NCBI GenBank assembly: GCA_019745005.1
Contig: JAIETO010000169.1
Coordinates: forward strand, 1 to 64,000
Direction: 5' to 3'
From: Burkholderiaceae bacterium
GTDB taxonomy: Bacteria > Pseudomonadota > Gammaproteobacteria > Burkholderiales > Burkholderiaceae_D
DNA length: 64,000 nucleotides
The translations under genes were made by a program, and so were the position numbers. Under the pieces are notes generated by a model that made no database searches, had not been told where the DNA came from, and saw only the letters and a list, made by a program, of their open reading frames with translations. Below, in pieces: positions 35,366-44,486 of the stretch (within the stretch, counting starts at the first letter, position 1; each line of letters begins with the position of its first letter).

Positions 35366-35410
35366 ATGCGTGAATTGATCAATTTGACTGGCAAGCAAAA
35401 GCAAACTTGA
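35366..35410 (+). other. Possible 14-codon leader frame before the DUF58 gene
   Basis: ATG at 35366 opens MRELINLTGKQKQT and stops at TGA 35408-35410, directly before the DUF58 ATG at 35411. It could couple translation, but has no clear ribosome binding site and may be chance. Confidence 0.25.
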
Positions 35411-36418
35411 ATGAACCCTTTCGCCTACCTTAAAGAGAAAGTAAAAAAAATCGTGCTGCTCGAACAGTATCCCGAATCTGGTGAGGTATTTTTAAAGCAG
35501 CGCCGCGTTTTCACGTTGCCAAATAAACCCGGCCTAATGTTTGTATTGATGTTGGTTGTTTTGTTTGTCGCTGCCACCAATTACTCGCTCAACCTCGGCT
35601 TTGCATTGACCTACGTGTTAGGTGCAGTCGCTTGGGTCAATACCTTTTTTGGATTTCGTAATCTGGCTTACTTACATTTGGCGCCTGGCGCGGCCAATCC
35701 GGTTTTCGCTGGCGAGGAAGTGCTATTCACCGTGCACCTGATCAACCGCCGCAAGAATCATCGTTATGCCTTGCATGTCGGTTTTGCCGACAAAGGTCAT
35801 GTGGCGCAAGCAGTGGATATTGCACCTGAGAGCCGCACATCCCTGCAACTCAGCCACGCCACTACCCAACGGGGGCTGCTGGCGATTCCGCGCATCCGGT
35901 TGGAAACCTGGTTTCCGCTTGGACTACTGCGGGTTTGGAGCACTTGGCTACCCGATATGAAGGCACTGGTTTATCCTCAACCAGAAAGCCACGCGCCTCC
36001 TTTACCGTTTTCTGGCGTTGCGAATCAAGATGGTCAGGGTCATGCCGGTGATGAAGATTTTTCTGGCGTGCGCGCTTACCAAAGCGGCGACGCGTTGAAA
36101 CACTTGGCATGGAAGCACATTGCCAGGGTTGACATCGAGTCGGGTGGCTCGCTGATTACAAAACAATTTTCCGGCGGCTCAGCGAGTGATTTACTTTTAA
36201 ATTTTGCGGACTTGCCTAGCAACCTCGATTTGGAACTGCGCCTATCACGACTCACCAGTTGGGTCTTAGCTGCTGAGGAGACTGGCTTGCCATATGGTTT
36301 TCGCCTGGGCACGACGTATTTCCCGCCCGCCGTAGGCGAATTGCATCGCGCAAATTGTTTGCGGGCGCTTGCGCTGTATGGCATCGACGAACCCCTCGCG
36401 GAGTCTCAACCCTCATGA
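35411..36418 (+). CDS. DUF58 domain membrane protein
   Basis: Partner of MoxR ATPases; function not established. Two membrane helices (MFVLMLVVLFVAATNYSLNLG and FALTYVLGAVAWVNTFFGF, about residues 45-85) precede a beta-rich region and the DUF58 motif EDFSGVRAYQSGDALKHLAWKH (about residues 215-237), a von Willebrand-like fold. The stop overlaps the next gene as ATGA (36415-36418), so translation is coupled. Confidence 0.88.
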   Translation: MNPFAYLKEKVKKIVLLEQYPESGEVFLKQRRVFTLPNKPGLMFVLMLVVLFVAATNYSLNLGFALTYVLGAVAWVNTFFGFRNLAYLHLAPGAANPVFAGEEVLFTVHLINRRKNHRYALHVGFADKGHVAQAVDIAPESRTSLQLSHATTQRGLLAIPRIRLETWFPLGLLRVWSTWLPDMKALVYPQPESHAPPLPFSGVANQDGQGHAGDEDFSGVRAYQSGDALKHLAWKHIARVDIESGGSLITKQFSGGSASDLLLNFADLPSNLDLELRLSRLTSWVLAAEETGLPYGFRLGTTYFPPAVGELHRANCLRALALYGIDEPLAESQPS

Positions 36419-38463
36419 CCAGCCGTGCCGCCACCAACCCGTTAATCAAGAGCCTGCACAGGAGCTGGAAAAACACGCCTTTATCACGTGACAAAGCCGA
36501 CACGCTCTTGCTGTTATTCGCGTGCATTTTTGTGCTGGGCCCGCATTTTTTTGAAATGGCATGGTGGGTCAGCGTGGGCACCATAGGCTTGATGGGCTGG
36601 CGTGCTTGGATTACCACGACAGGAAGACGCTTACCGCCGAACTGGGTACTAGTGCCCATAGCAAGCATCATGATGGCTGGCGTGTACGCAAGTTTCCACA
36701 CCCTGTTTGGGCGCGATGTTGGCATCACCATGTTGGCCTTACTGCTCTCGTGCAAGCTACTTGAGATGCATGCCAAACGCGATTTGTACGTGGTGATCTT
36801 CCTCAATTTCTTTTTGCTGCTGTCCAGCTTTTTTTATTCGCAAACCATTGTCAGTGCCCTGCTCACAATGTGCGCCGTGGTGCTGCTTCTCACCGCGCAA
36901 ATCTCATTTCAATACACAGGCACCATACCGAGCTTGTGGCAACGGGCAAAATTGGCAGCAAGTATGTTTGGCTTGGCAATTCCCCTGACGATCGTATGCT
37001 TTTTCTTGTTTCCTCGGATTCAAGGCCCATTATGGAGTTTGCCTGGTGACGCGAACAAAGCAAAAAGTGGCTTGTCCGATACCATGGCACCGGGAAATAT
37101 TAGCCAACTGGCTTTGTCCAATGACATCGCCTTTCGCGTCAAATTTGCCAAGGAAGCGCCCCGACGTGACCAACTTTACTGGCGTGGAATCGTCCTGAGT
37201 CAATTTGATGGTCGCACGTGGTCACATGAGGAAGCACCCAATTCGGTTCATTTTCCACGTCTGTTTAGTGTCAGCGGCGACGCCATCGAACAACAAATTA
37301 TTCTCGAACCAAACGGTCAACGTTGGTTATTTGCGCTGGATATTCCCAACCAAGCGCCTGAGATTGAGACGATGAACACGCGCCTGAATACGCAACTCGA
37401 ACTGTACAGTTCCAGCTTGATCAGCGCACGTATTCGCTACAACGTCAGCTCGTTTCCCACGTATGCGCTCGAACCCAATTTGGCGCGACGTGAACTCCGC
37501 GCTGAACTTGAACTGCCGGATAACTTCAATCCACGCGCCGTCGATTATGCAAGGCAACTAGGCGCGAAGTTCGCCAATGAAGATCAGAAAATTGCGAGCG
37601 TACTCAACTGGTTTCGACAGGAGAAATTTATCTACACCTTAGAGCCGCCGCTTTTGGGTGTGAATACTGTGGACGATTTTCTGTTTTCTACTCGCGCTGG
37701 TTTTTGCGAACACTATGCCAGCGCCTTTGTGGTGCTCATGCGGGCAATGAATATTCCTGCTCGTGTCGTCACTGGCTACTTGGGCGGGATATCCAATAGT
37801 GTTGATGGCTTTTTTGAAGTGCGCCAATCCGACGCGCATGCGTGGGCCGAAGTTTGGTTGGAAGGACGCGGTTGGGTCAGAGTTGACCCAACGGCCGCAG
37901 TGGCACCAGAACGAGTGTTCAAAGATCTGTCATCTACGCAACCAAAAACAGGGTTGGCTGGCTTTACAGCAGCCTTGGGTAACAACTCATTCTTGCGGCA
38001 TTTGCGTATGCAATGGGATGCCATCAATAATTCTTGGAACCTCTGGGTACTCAATTACGATCAAGGCCGCCAACTCAATTTTTTACGTAAGCTGGGTTTC
38101 CCTGAAATTGATTGGCCGCAAGTAACGGCACTATTTTTTGCGATCATTGCGTTGGTCACAGCCGTGATTGCGCTGCCCTTATTGCGTGATAAAAAATCCC
38201 TTGCGCCGATTGATAAGGCTTACGCAAAACTTTGTGCAAAGCTCGCCCAAAAGGGGTACAAGAAATTCGCATTTGAAGGGCCAAGTGCCTATCAAGAACG
38301 CTTAAAGCCACACCTCAACGCACAACAATTTGCCGCATTACAGGCGTTTCTAAACTTGTATTCAGCAGCGAAGTACGGCAAACCTAAACTAACCGAAACC
38401 AGTATGTTGCACATCGTGCGTCAACTAAAACAAAGTTATGCGACATTCCTTGCCTCTTTTTAG
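36415..38463 (+). CDS. TgpA-like transmembrane transglutaminase-domain protein
   Basis: Inner-membrane protein of 682 aa: five to six N-terminal helices (DUF3488, about residues 20-190), a periplasmic transglutaminase-like domain (about 320-500), one more helix (about 555-575), and a DUF4129-like tail. The catalytic Cys is in TRAGFCEHYASAF, the His in DAHAWAEVW, and the Asp in VRVDPTA. It follows DUF58 with a 4-bp overlap. A role in envelope protein modification is inferred from relatives only. Confidence 0.88.
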   Translation: MTSRAATNPLIKSLHRSWKNTPLSRDKADTLLLLFACIFVLGPHFFEMAWWVSVGTIGLMGWRAWITTTGRRLPPNWVLVPIASIMMAGVYASFHTLFGRDVGITMLALLLSCKLLEMHAKRDLYVVIFLNFFLLLSSFFYSQTIVSALLTMCAVVLLLTAQISFQYTGTIPSLWQRAKLAASMFGLAIPLTIVCFFLFPRIQGPLWSLPGDANKAKSGLSDTMAPGNISQLALSNDIAFRVKFAKEAPRRDQLYWRGIVLSQFDGRTWSHEEAPNSVHFPRLFSVSGDAIEQQIILEPNGQRWLFALDIPNQAPEIETMNTRLNTQLELYSSSLISARIRYNVSSFPTYALEPNLARRELRAELELPDNFNPRAVDYARQLGAKFANEDQKIASVLNWFRQEKFIYTLEPPLLGVNTVDDFLFSTRAGFCEHYASAFVVLMRAMNIPARVVTGYLGGISNSVDGFFEVRQSDAHAWAEVWLEGRGWVRVDPTAAVAPERVFKDLSSTQPKTGLAGFTAALGNNSFLRHLRMQWDAINNSWNLWVLNYDQGRQLNFLRKLGFPEIDWPQVTALFFAIIALVTAVIALPLLRDKKSLAPIDKAYAKLCAKLAQKGYKKFAFEGPSAYQERLKPHLNAQQFAALQAFLNLYSAAKYGKPKLTETSMLHIVRQLKQSYATFLASF

Positions 38464-38466
38464 GAC

Positions 38467-39636
38467 TTGAATCTCTTGAATCTTCTCTTCTGTAATCCAG
38501 TAAAAAACCAAGCAAAACACGTCATCAAACATCTTAGTTGGTCGTTACTTGTTTCCGCGCTGGTTCTCATTCCATTCGGCAGTGATGCTGCACCAAGTCC
38601 TGAACCAAAATCGATTAAAAAGGCCAAGGGCGCGAGCCAGAAACCAGCAAAATCAAAAGCGGTTGAAAATGAATCAGCGCATTTTGATCGTTGGTCTGAG
38701 GTGCAACTCTTCGCCGATGAAATGAGCGAACGACACGGCTTTAACAATCAACAAATGTTAAAAGATTTTAAACAGGTGGCTTTACTTAAGTCAGCTATAC
38801 AACTGGTGAAACCTGCGCCGCCTGGAAAACCGAAAAACTGGAAGGCTTATCGCGCACGATTTGTGGAGAACGGGCGCATTGAAGCAGGTGTTGCGTTCTG
38901 GGATAAGTATGCCGATGCACTTGAGATGGCAGAAAAAAAATATGGCGTACCCGCCGAAATTATTGTTGGCTTGATTGGCGTTGAAACAATTTATGGAAAA
39001 AATACGGGCAGTTTTCGCGTAATCGATGCGCTAACCAGCCTCGCATTTTCTTATCCTGATACGCCGAACCGCGCAGCGCGCCAAAGCTTCTTCCGTAGCG
39101 AATTAGAAAATCTATTTTTATTGGCGCGTGAAACCTCGACGGACGTATTTAGCTTTAAAGGTTCCTATGCAGGCGCAATTGGTTGGTCACAATTCATGCC
39201 AAGCAGCGTACGCACGTTCGCGATTGATTTCGACCAAGATGGAAAAATTGATCTCTCTGGATCACCCGTTGATGCGATTGGTAGCGTCGCTAATTACCTT
39301 GCTCTGCACGGTTGGAAAAAAGGTTTGCCAACCGCCTTCCCGGCAACGCTAATCAGCAACGAACTCACGAATGAGCAAATCGATAAATATCTCGGCGCTG
39401 GCCTCAAAGCGAGTTTTAGTTTAGATCAGCTCAAGAGTGTCGTCACGACGGCAAATGCCGATATACCAACGAATTTACAATATGGTTTGGTCGATCTGCA
39501 AAATGGAAATGAGCCGACGGAATATTGGTTGGGCACAGAAAATTTTTTCGCCATAACACAATACAACCGCAGTTTTTTTTATGCCATGTCGGTAATTGAC
39601 CTTGGTAAGGTTATTACTACATCACGTAACAAATAA
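38467..39636 (+). CDS. mltB: Membrane-bound lytic murein transglycosylase B (MltB)
   Basis: Cleaves peptidoglycan glycan strands to 1,6-anhydromuropeptides in the periplasm. An N-terminal signal (WSLLVSALVLIPFGSDA) precedes a basic linker and the SLT-B domain. The catalytic Glu is in LIGVETIYGKNTGSF and the family motif in YAGAIGWSQFMPSSVR. No ATG is near the N-terminus; translation must start at a TTG, either 38467 or 38476, the latter 10 bp after AGGA. It begins only a few bases after the preceding stop, so is likely co-transcribed. Confidence 0.88.
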   Translation: MNLLNLLFCNPVKNQAKHVIKHLSWSLLVSALVLIPFGSDAAPSPEPKSIKKAKGASQKPAKSKAVENESAHFDRWSEVQLFADEMSERHGFNNQQMLKDFKQVALLKSAIQLVKPAPPGKPKNWKAYRARFVENGRIEAGVAFWDKYADALEMAEKKYGVPAEIIVGLIGVETIYGKNTGSFRVIDALTSLAFSYPDTPNRAARQSFFRSELENLFLLARETSTDVFSFKGSYAGAIGWSQFMPSSVRTFAIDFDQDGKIDLSGSPVDAIGSVANYLALHGWKKGLPTAFPATLISNELTNEQIDKYLGAGLKASFSLDQLKSVVTTANADIPTNLQYGLVDLQNGNEPTEYWLGTENFFAITQYNRSFFYAMSVIDLGKVITTSRNK

Positions 39637-39921
39637 ACAACGAATTTACCTTAAAAAAATTCCCTGCGTTAACTTATGTCAAATAAACAAACTAATTTTT
39701 CATTAGAAATTGCTAATTAGTATTTTTTAGTCTAGGATAAACTTGTCTAAGAGTACAAATTGCTCGAAGAAAAAAGTAGCTGTCAAGCAATTTGCTAATT
39801 TTTTCCTTTGTTTTCCTTAGAGAATTCGACAATCGAATAATTCCACATTAAAGCTTCACTAATTTTTATTGATGTGACGACTTCGACACGCACACCAATA
39901 AACATCAAATGAGAGGTAACT

Positions 39922-40230
39922 ATGCCAAATCTGACTCAACTCGAATCCGACGAAATTGACTACGACCCAAATAACCTTTTGGACACACTAATCAAACAAC
40001 TGCACCTGAAAAATGATGCAGCCTTGTCGAGAGCGCTTGAAGTCGCCCCCCCAGTCATCAGCAAGATTCGGCATCGTCGACTGCCAGTTGGCGCTTCTCT
40101 CTTGATTCGCATGCACGAAATTAGTGACGTAAGTATTAAAGATTTGCGCGCATTAATGGGCGACCGGCGCGCAAAATTCCGGATTAGTGACAAACAATTC
40201 AAGCCAAAAGAATCTAGCAGCGCAATGTAA
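39922..40230 (+). CDS. Small XRE/Cro-like DNA-binding protein, 102 aa
   Basis: Probable regulator with a lambda-repressor-like helix-turn-helix: LKNDAALSRALEVAPPVISKIRHRRLPVGASLLIRMHEIS (about residues 33-72). The remainder is polar. GAGAGG precedes the ATG well. The gene stands alone with a 285-bp AT-rich region upstream and a strong terminator downstream, as expected for a single autoregulated unit. Its targets are unknown. Confidence 0.7.
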   Translation: MPNLTQLESDEIDYDPNNLLDTLIKQLHLKNDAALSRALEVAPPVISKIRHRRLPVGASLLIRMHEISDVSIKDLRALMGDRRAKFRISDKQFKPKESSSAM

Positions 40231-40249
40231 ATTCAACGCGAAAAAAATA

Positions 40250-40282
40250 AAAAAGGGTGGCGAAAAAATCGACACCCTTTTT
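40250..40282. terminator. Bidirectional rho-independent terminator
   Basis: AAAAAGGGTG (40250-40259) pairs with CACCCTTTTT (40273-40282) around a 13-base loop. A-runs on one side and T-runs on the other let it end both the regulator gene and the convergent cysM. Confidence 0.85.
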
Positions 40283-40353
40283 ATTTTTAGAAAGAAAACG
40301 ACTCCTTATTGAGACGCAAAAGCAGCAACAAACATCTCCAGTAATGTCGACGA

Positions 40354-41256
40354 TTACGCGGGAAAAACGCCTGTCGATAAATACCTGTCACCGCGATCGC
40401 AAACTATAAAAACGATCGTTGCGTTTTCTACGTTTTCTGCAATACGTAGCGCAACTTCACATGCGCCTGCCGCTGAAATTCCGCAAAAAATACCTTCCTC
40501 TGCAGCCAGTCGTCTTGCCATGCGCTCTGCCGCTGCTTGGCTGACTGACTCAATTCGATCCACCCGCGCTTTGTCGTAGATCTTCGGTAAATAAGCCTCG
40601 GGCCACTTGCGAATGCCGGGAATCTGCGATCCTTCTTCTGGTTGGGCACCGACGATTTGAATCGCGTTATTCTGCTCTTTTAGGTAGGCCGACACACCCA
40701 TAATGGTTCCTGTCGTACCCATCGCGCTCACAAAATGGGTAATCGTGTGATTCGTATCGCGCCAAATTTCGGGTCCAGTGGTTTCGTAATGTGCAAGCGG
40801 ATTATCAGGATTGGCGAATTGATCGAGAATCACGCCTTTGCCATCTTTCTGCATTTGCTGCGCTAAATCACGGGCGTATTCCATTCCTCCCGTCTTCGGC
40901 GTCAGCAATATTTCTGCGCCATACGCGGTCATACTTTGGCGACGCTCGATACTGAGATTTTCCGGCATCAACAATAACATCTTGTAACCACGCATTGCGG
41001 CAGCCATCGCCAATGCGATACCTGTGTTGCCGCTAGTCGCTTCGATAAGCGTGTCGCCGGGCTTAATGCGGCCGCGCTCTTCCGCCCGCTTTATCATCGA
41101 CAATGCGGGACGATCTTTGACTGATCCGGCAGGGTTATTTCCCTCTAACTTTCCTAAAATGACATTATTTTTTTGTTGATTTACCAAGCCAGGTAGGCGC
41201 TGTAACTGTACGAGCGGTGTGTTACCGATCGTATCTTCTATGGTGAGATAAGGCAT
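40354..41256 (-). CDS. cysM: Cysteine synthase B
   Basis: PLP enzyme making cysteine from O-acetylserine and sulfide or thiosulfate. The PLP lysine is in AGSVKDRPA (Lys47), the phosphate and substrate loop is EATSGNTGIA, and the second loop is VSAMGTTGTIMG. The 300-aa length and the N-terminus LTIEDTIGNTPLVQLQRLPG fit CysM better than CysK. It is the last gene of the minus-strand block and lies 102 bp beyond comEA. Confidence 0.92.
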   Translation of the reverse strand: MPYLTIEDTIGNTPLVQLQRLPGLVNQQKNNVILGKLEGNNPAGSVKDRPALSMIKRAEERGRIKPGDTLIEATSGNTGIALAMAAAMRGYKMLLLMPENLSIERRQSMTAYGAEILLTPKTGGMEYARDLAQQMQKDGKGVILDQFANPDNPLAHYETTGPEIWRDTNHTITHFVSAMGTTGTIMGVSAYLKEQNNAIQIVGAQPEEGSQIPGIRKWPEAYLPKIYDKARVDRIESVSQAAAERMARRLAAEEGIFCGISAAGACEVALRIAENVENATIVFIVCDRGDRYLSTGVFPA

Positions 41257-41358
41257 TATATTTTTGTGTGAGGGAAAACGAAGTACGTATTCTAAACGTT
41301 GAAAATTGATTGCGCATTCACAGGGGCGAATCGAGGTAAGGCGAGTTCTCGATTTGTT

Positions 41359-41739
41359 TTATTTCGAGTTTGGTGTGCCATGCGATTCTGACAAATGCTT
41401 TTTCGTGTTGGATGATGTTGATTTTACATCGCTTGCTTTTGCGTCGAATTCAGTGAACGATTGCCCCTCAATTACCAAACCCGCTTCCGACAATTTCAGC
41501 GCGCTCTTGTGACCTACGCCTTTGACGCGTCTTTCAAAATCAGCCCAGCTTTTGAAGTTACCGTTTTTCTTTCGCTCCGCCAAAATGACTTTTGATTTCG
41601 TTGGTCCGAGACCATTCAGTCCGTCTAAAGCCACTTGGTCCGCCGTGTTGAGTTCGATCGCAGCAAAACTCAAAAGCGGAAAGACCGACATAAACATGCA
41701 AAGAAAGATTTTTGAAAATCGCGCACTTATAACTTGCAT
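41359..41739 (-). CDS. comEA: ComEA-like helix-hairpin-helix protein
   Basis: A secreted DNA-binding protein of about 126 aa, similar to ComEA used in DNA uptake. A signal peptide (IFLCMFMSVFPLLSFA) is followed by the double HhH domain: IELNTADQVALDGLNGLGPTK and FERRVKGVGHKSALKLSEAG. The ATG at 41739 was chosen because it gives the signal peptide; the open frame continues into rfaE1. The C-terminal 40 residues are polar. Confidence 0.85.
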   Translation of the reverse strand: MQVISARFSKIFLCMFMSVFPLLSFAAIELNTADQVALDGLNGLGPTKSKVILAERKKNGNFKSWADFERRVKGVGHKSALKLSEAGLVIEGQSFTEFDAKASDVKSTSSNTKKHLSESHGTPNSK

Positions 41740-41773
41740 AGTGACATCCGTTTGCGAGGAGATTGACGCTTCC

Positions 41774-42691
41774 TTAATTCGAAAAAAGTTCAGCCATAGT
41801 AACAGTTGCCGCACCAAGTTTTCCCACCACGATACCGCCAGCGCGATTGGCAATCTCGACGGCGTCCTTCATCGCGTAGCCCTGCGATAACATTACGGCC
41901 ATGGTTGCAATGACCGTGTCGCCCGCGCCAGACACGTCGAACACTTCGCGTGCAGTAGCCGCCACGTGGATCGTTTCCTCATCTGAAAACAAGCTCATCC
42001 CCTCTTCCGAACGCGTCAGAAGAATTGCGTCGATATTGAATCGCTTGCGCAAATCTTGCACTCGCGTTGCCAGATCAGACTCGCTATCCCAGTCCCCAAT
42101 AATTTGCCGTAATTCTGATTTATTTGGAGTCAGTAGATGCGCGCCCGCATAACGAGAAAAATCACTTCCCTTAGGATCAACAAGAACTGTCTTTCCCTTT
42201 GCTCGTGCAACTGCAATCATTTCTGCAACATTGACCAAGCTTCCTTTTGCGTAATCAGAAAACACCAATAGATCAACCTCGTCAATTAGGGCATGGAAGC
42301 GGGCTAATTTATCTTGCAAAACGTGGTTTGAAGGCCTCTCCTCGAAGTCGATACGAATAAGCTGCTGCTGGCGACCAATCACGCGGAGTTTGATAATGGT
42401 CGAAATTTCCGCATCTCGTTTCAGATAATTCTGAATCGTTGATTTCTCTAGCAAACCTTCGACAATATCGCCCGCTTCATCGTTACCAATGACACCGAGT
42501 ATCCCGACTGGCGAACCAAGCGCCGCAACGTTGCGCGCCACGTTAGCTGCCCCGCCCAAACGCTCTTCACGTTTTTCGACACGAACAATCGGCACAGGCG
42601 CTTCGGGCGAGATGCGAGCCACCTCGCCGAACCAATAACGATCCAACATCACATCACCCACAATCAGCAATTTTTTCTCTGGTGTTTTCAT
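41774..42691 (-). CDS. rfaE1: D-glycero-beta-D-manno-heptose-7-phosphate kinase
   Basis: PfkB-family sugar kinase for the heptose of lipopolysaccharide. N-terminal motif [22 protein letters not shown], and the C-terminal anion hole SGAGDTVIA are visible. At 305 aa it has only the kinase half of E. coli HldE; the adenylyltransferase half must be a separate gene elsewhere. Its start overlaps the ugd stop by 4 bp (42688-42691). Confidence 0.92.
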   Translation of the reverse strand: MKTPEKKLLIVGDVMLDRYWFGEVARISPEAPVPIVRVEKREERLGGAANVARNVAALGSPVGILGVIGNDEAGDIVEGLLEKSTIQNYLKRDAEISTIIKLRVIGRQQQLIRIDFEERPSNHVLQDKLARFHALIDEVDLLVFSDYAKGSLVNVAEMIAVARAKGKTVLVDPKGSDFSRYAGAHLLTPNKSELRQIIGDWDSESDLATRVQDLRKRFNIDAILLTRSEEGMSLFSDEETIHVAATAREVFDVSGAGDTVIATMAVMLSQGYAMKDAVEIANRAGGIVVGKLGAATVTMAELFSN

Positions 42692-44067
42692 ACTTGGTTT
42701 TGTTTCAATGCTGCACGCCCTATGCAGTGGTAATCGATATCCAATTCTTTCATCAACGACGGTTCATAAAGATTGCGTCCATCGAAGATGACAGGACGCT
42801 TCAAACTTGCTTTAAGTTGATCAAAATCAGGGCTACGGAAGACTTTCCATTCGGTGACGATCACTAAGGCATCGGCATTCTGGAGCGCTTCCATCGCGCT
42901 ATCCGCATAAACGATTTTTTTCAATAACTCTGGTCTATCATTAAAATCGATCGCCAAAACTCGTCGCGATTCTTCCATGGCAACAGGATCGAACAGCGTC
43001 AGCGATGCGCCATGAGAAAGCAAATCATTGATCAGCACACGCGATGACGCCGCGCGCATGTCATCCGTATCTGGCTTGAAGGCTAAGCCCCAAACTGCAA
43101 ATTGTTTACCGCTAAGATCGCTACCAAAATGTTGCAATATTTTTTGACCAAGTACCTTTTTTTGCGCGTCGTTAACCGATTCCACAGCATGAAGAATGTG
43201 TAATTGTTGTCCGTTTTCTTGCGCAGTTTTTTCCAGAGCTTGTACATCTTTCGGGAAGCAAGAACCGCCGTAGCCACATCCAGCATATAAAAAACTAGGA
43301 CCGATGCGTGGATCCGATCCCATGCCTTTACGCACGGCTTCAATATCAACATGCAAGCGGTCGGCCAAATTTGACAACTCGTTCATAAACGAAATTCGCG
43401 TTGCCAGCATCGCGTTGGCTGCGTATTTAGTGAACTCGGCTGACCGCACATCCATCCAGTGCAAGCATTCACGATCCCGACTAAATGTTTCGTACAAGCG
43501 CACCATCAATATGCGTGCTTTCTCACCCAAAGGCGAATGATCGCAACCAACAACGATACGATCGGGGCGCATAAAGTCATCGACCGCTGCGCCCTCTTTT
43601 AAAAATTCTGGGTTAGATACGACTGAGAATTGGCTGGTATTTTGGCGCTGCGCAAGTTCTTCATTGACGACCGCCGCCACTCTTTCTGCTGTGCCAACTG
43701 GCACGGTCGATTTGTCCACAATCACTTTGAATGACTGCATATACTTGCCGATGTTGCGTGCCGCTGCTAAGACGTACTGTAGATCAGCCGAGCCGTCTTC
43801 ATCTGGTGGCGTGCCAACAGCAATAAACTGAATATCACCATGTTCGACGCTGGCAGCAACGTCAGTCGAAAAAACCAAACGCCCTGCTGCACGATTTCGG
43901 CTGACCAAATCAGTCAAGCCTGGTTCATGAATTGGCATACCGCCGTTATTAAGGATGTCAATTTTCTTCTGATCAAGATCGAGACAGAATACTTTATTGC
44001 CAAGTTCTGCAAGACATGCGCCAGTAACCAGCCCTACATAGCCTGTACCTACAATGGTTATTTTCAT
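42688..44067 (-). CDS. ugd: UDP-glucose 6-dehydrogenase
   Basis: Oxidises UDP-glucose to UDP-glucuronate for envelope polysaccharide or lipid A modification. NAD-binding [10 protein letters not shown] is at the N-terminus, the catalytic Cys is in [11 protein letters not shown], and the C-terminal domain has [13 protein letters not shown]. The length of 459 aa is normal. It lies between lapB and rfaE1; nested repeats C1/A2 separate it from lapB. Confidence 0.94.
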   Translation of the reverse strand: MKITIVGTGYVGLVTGACLAELGNKVFCLDLDQKKIDILNNGGMPIHEPGLTDLVSRNRAAGRLVFSTDVAASVEHGDIQFIAVGTPPDEDGSADLQYVLAAARNIGKYMQSFKVIVDKSTVPVGTAERVAAVVNEELAQRQNTSQFSVVSNPEFLKEGAAVDDFMRPDRIVVGCDHSPLGEKARILMVRLYETFSRDRECLHWMDVRSAEFTKYAANAMLATRISFMNELSNLADRLHVDIEAVRKGMGSDPRIGPSFLYAGCGYGGSCFPKDVQALEKTAQENGQQLHILHAVESVNDAQKKVLGQKILQHFGSDLSGKQFAVWGLAFKPDTDDMRAASSRVLINDLLSHGASLTLFDPVAMEESRRVLAIDFNDRPELLKKIVYADSAMEALQNADALVIVTEWKVFRSPDFDQLKASLKRPVIFDGRNLYEPSLMKELDIDYHCIGRAALKQNQV

Positions 44068-44175
44068 CGTCTAATTTTCATTTGGTTTGATTGATCTTTT
44101 AGCCTTACGCCAATGCTAAACAAGAGGGGCGTTGAAAACAATTCTCCTGAAGCGATTTAGCGACGAATCACTTAA

Positions 44176-44486
44176 CGAAAACTCCGATTAAGTATAGCGA
44201 GCGGCCAAAGTTTAACCCAGATATTCCATTAGGATTTGCGACGATGGTGGATGCACTTTTCGAGCCGGTTTCGTTGCGAATGAGGCACCAATAGCCAGCT
44301 ATTGGCAACGAAGAGCAGCGAAAATGACCGAAAATGCGCCACCAGCTCGCAAATAGCGCCGTAAGCGCGCCTAATGGAAAATCTGGGTTTGAATCGAGAT
44401 GCGCACCTGTACGATTGTGCAGTGGGCGCGGTAGCCGGCGTCGCAGATACAAAATTTGGTCGCGCCGTGACTTAATCAGAGCTTCC
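44176..44486 (+). mobile_element. Family C MITE, copy C1, interrupted by family A
   Basis: The right part (44390-44486) matches C2 at 52794 and ends ACTTAATCAGAGCTTCC-like; the left part (to 44213) matches the left of C2 (GATTAAGTATAGCGAGCGG). In between lies repeat A2. TTAA flanks the whole (44172-44175 and 44487-44490), and the right TTA is the lapB stop codon on the minus strand. The left end is somewhat decayed. Together with A2 it fills most of the 419-bp gap 44068-44486. Confidence 0.78.
44214..44389. mobile_element. Family A MITE-like repeat, copy A2 (176 bp), nested in C1
   Basis: Ends AACCCAGATATTCCATTAGG and CCTAATGGAAAATCTGGGTT form a 20-bp inverted repeat with one mismatch. It interrupts the C1 sequence between CAAAGTTT and GAATCGAG, which are adjacent in C2, with one extra T at the junction. 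Confidence 0.88.
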
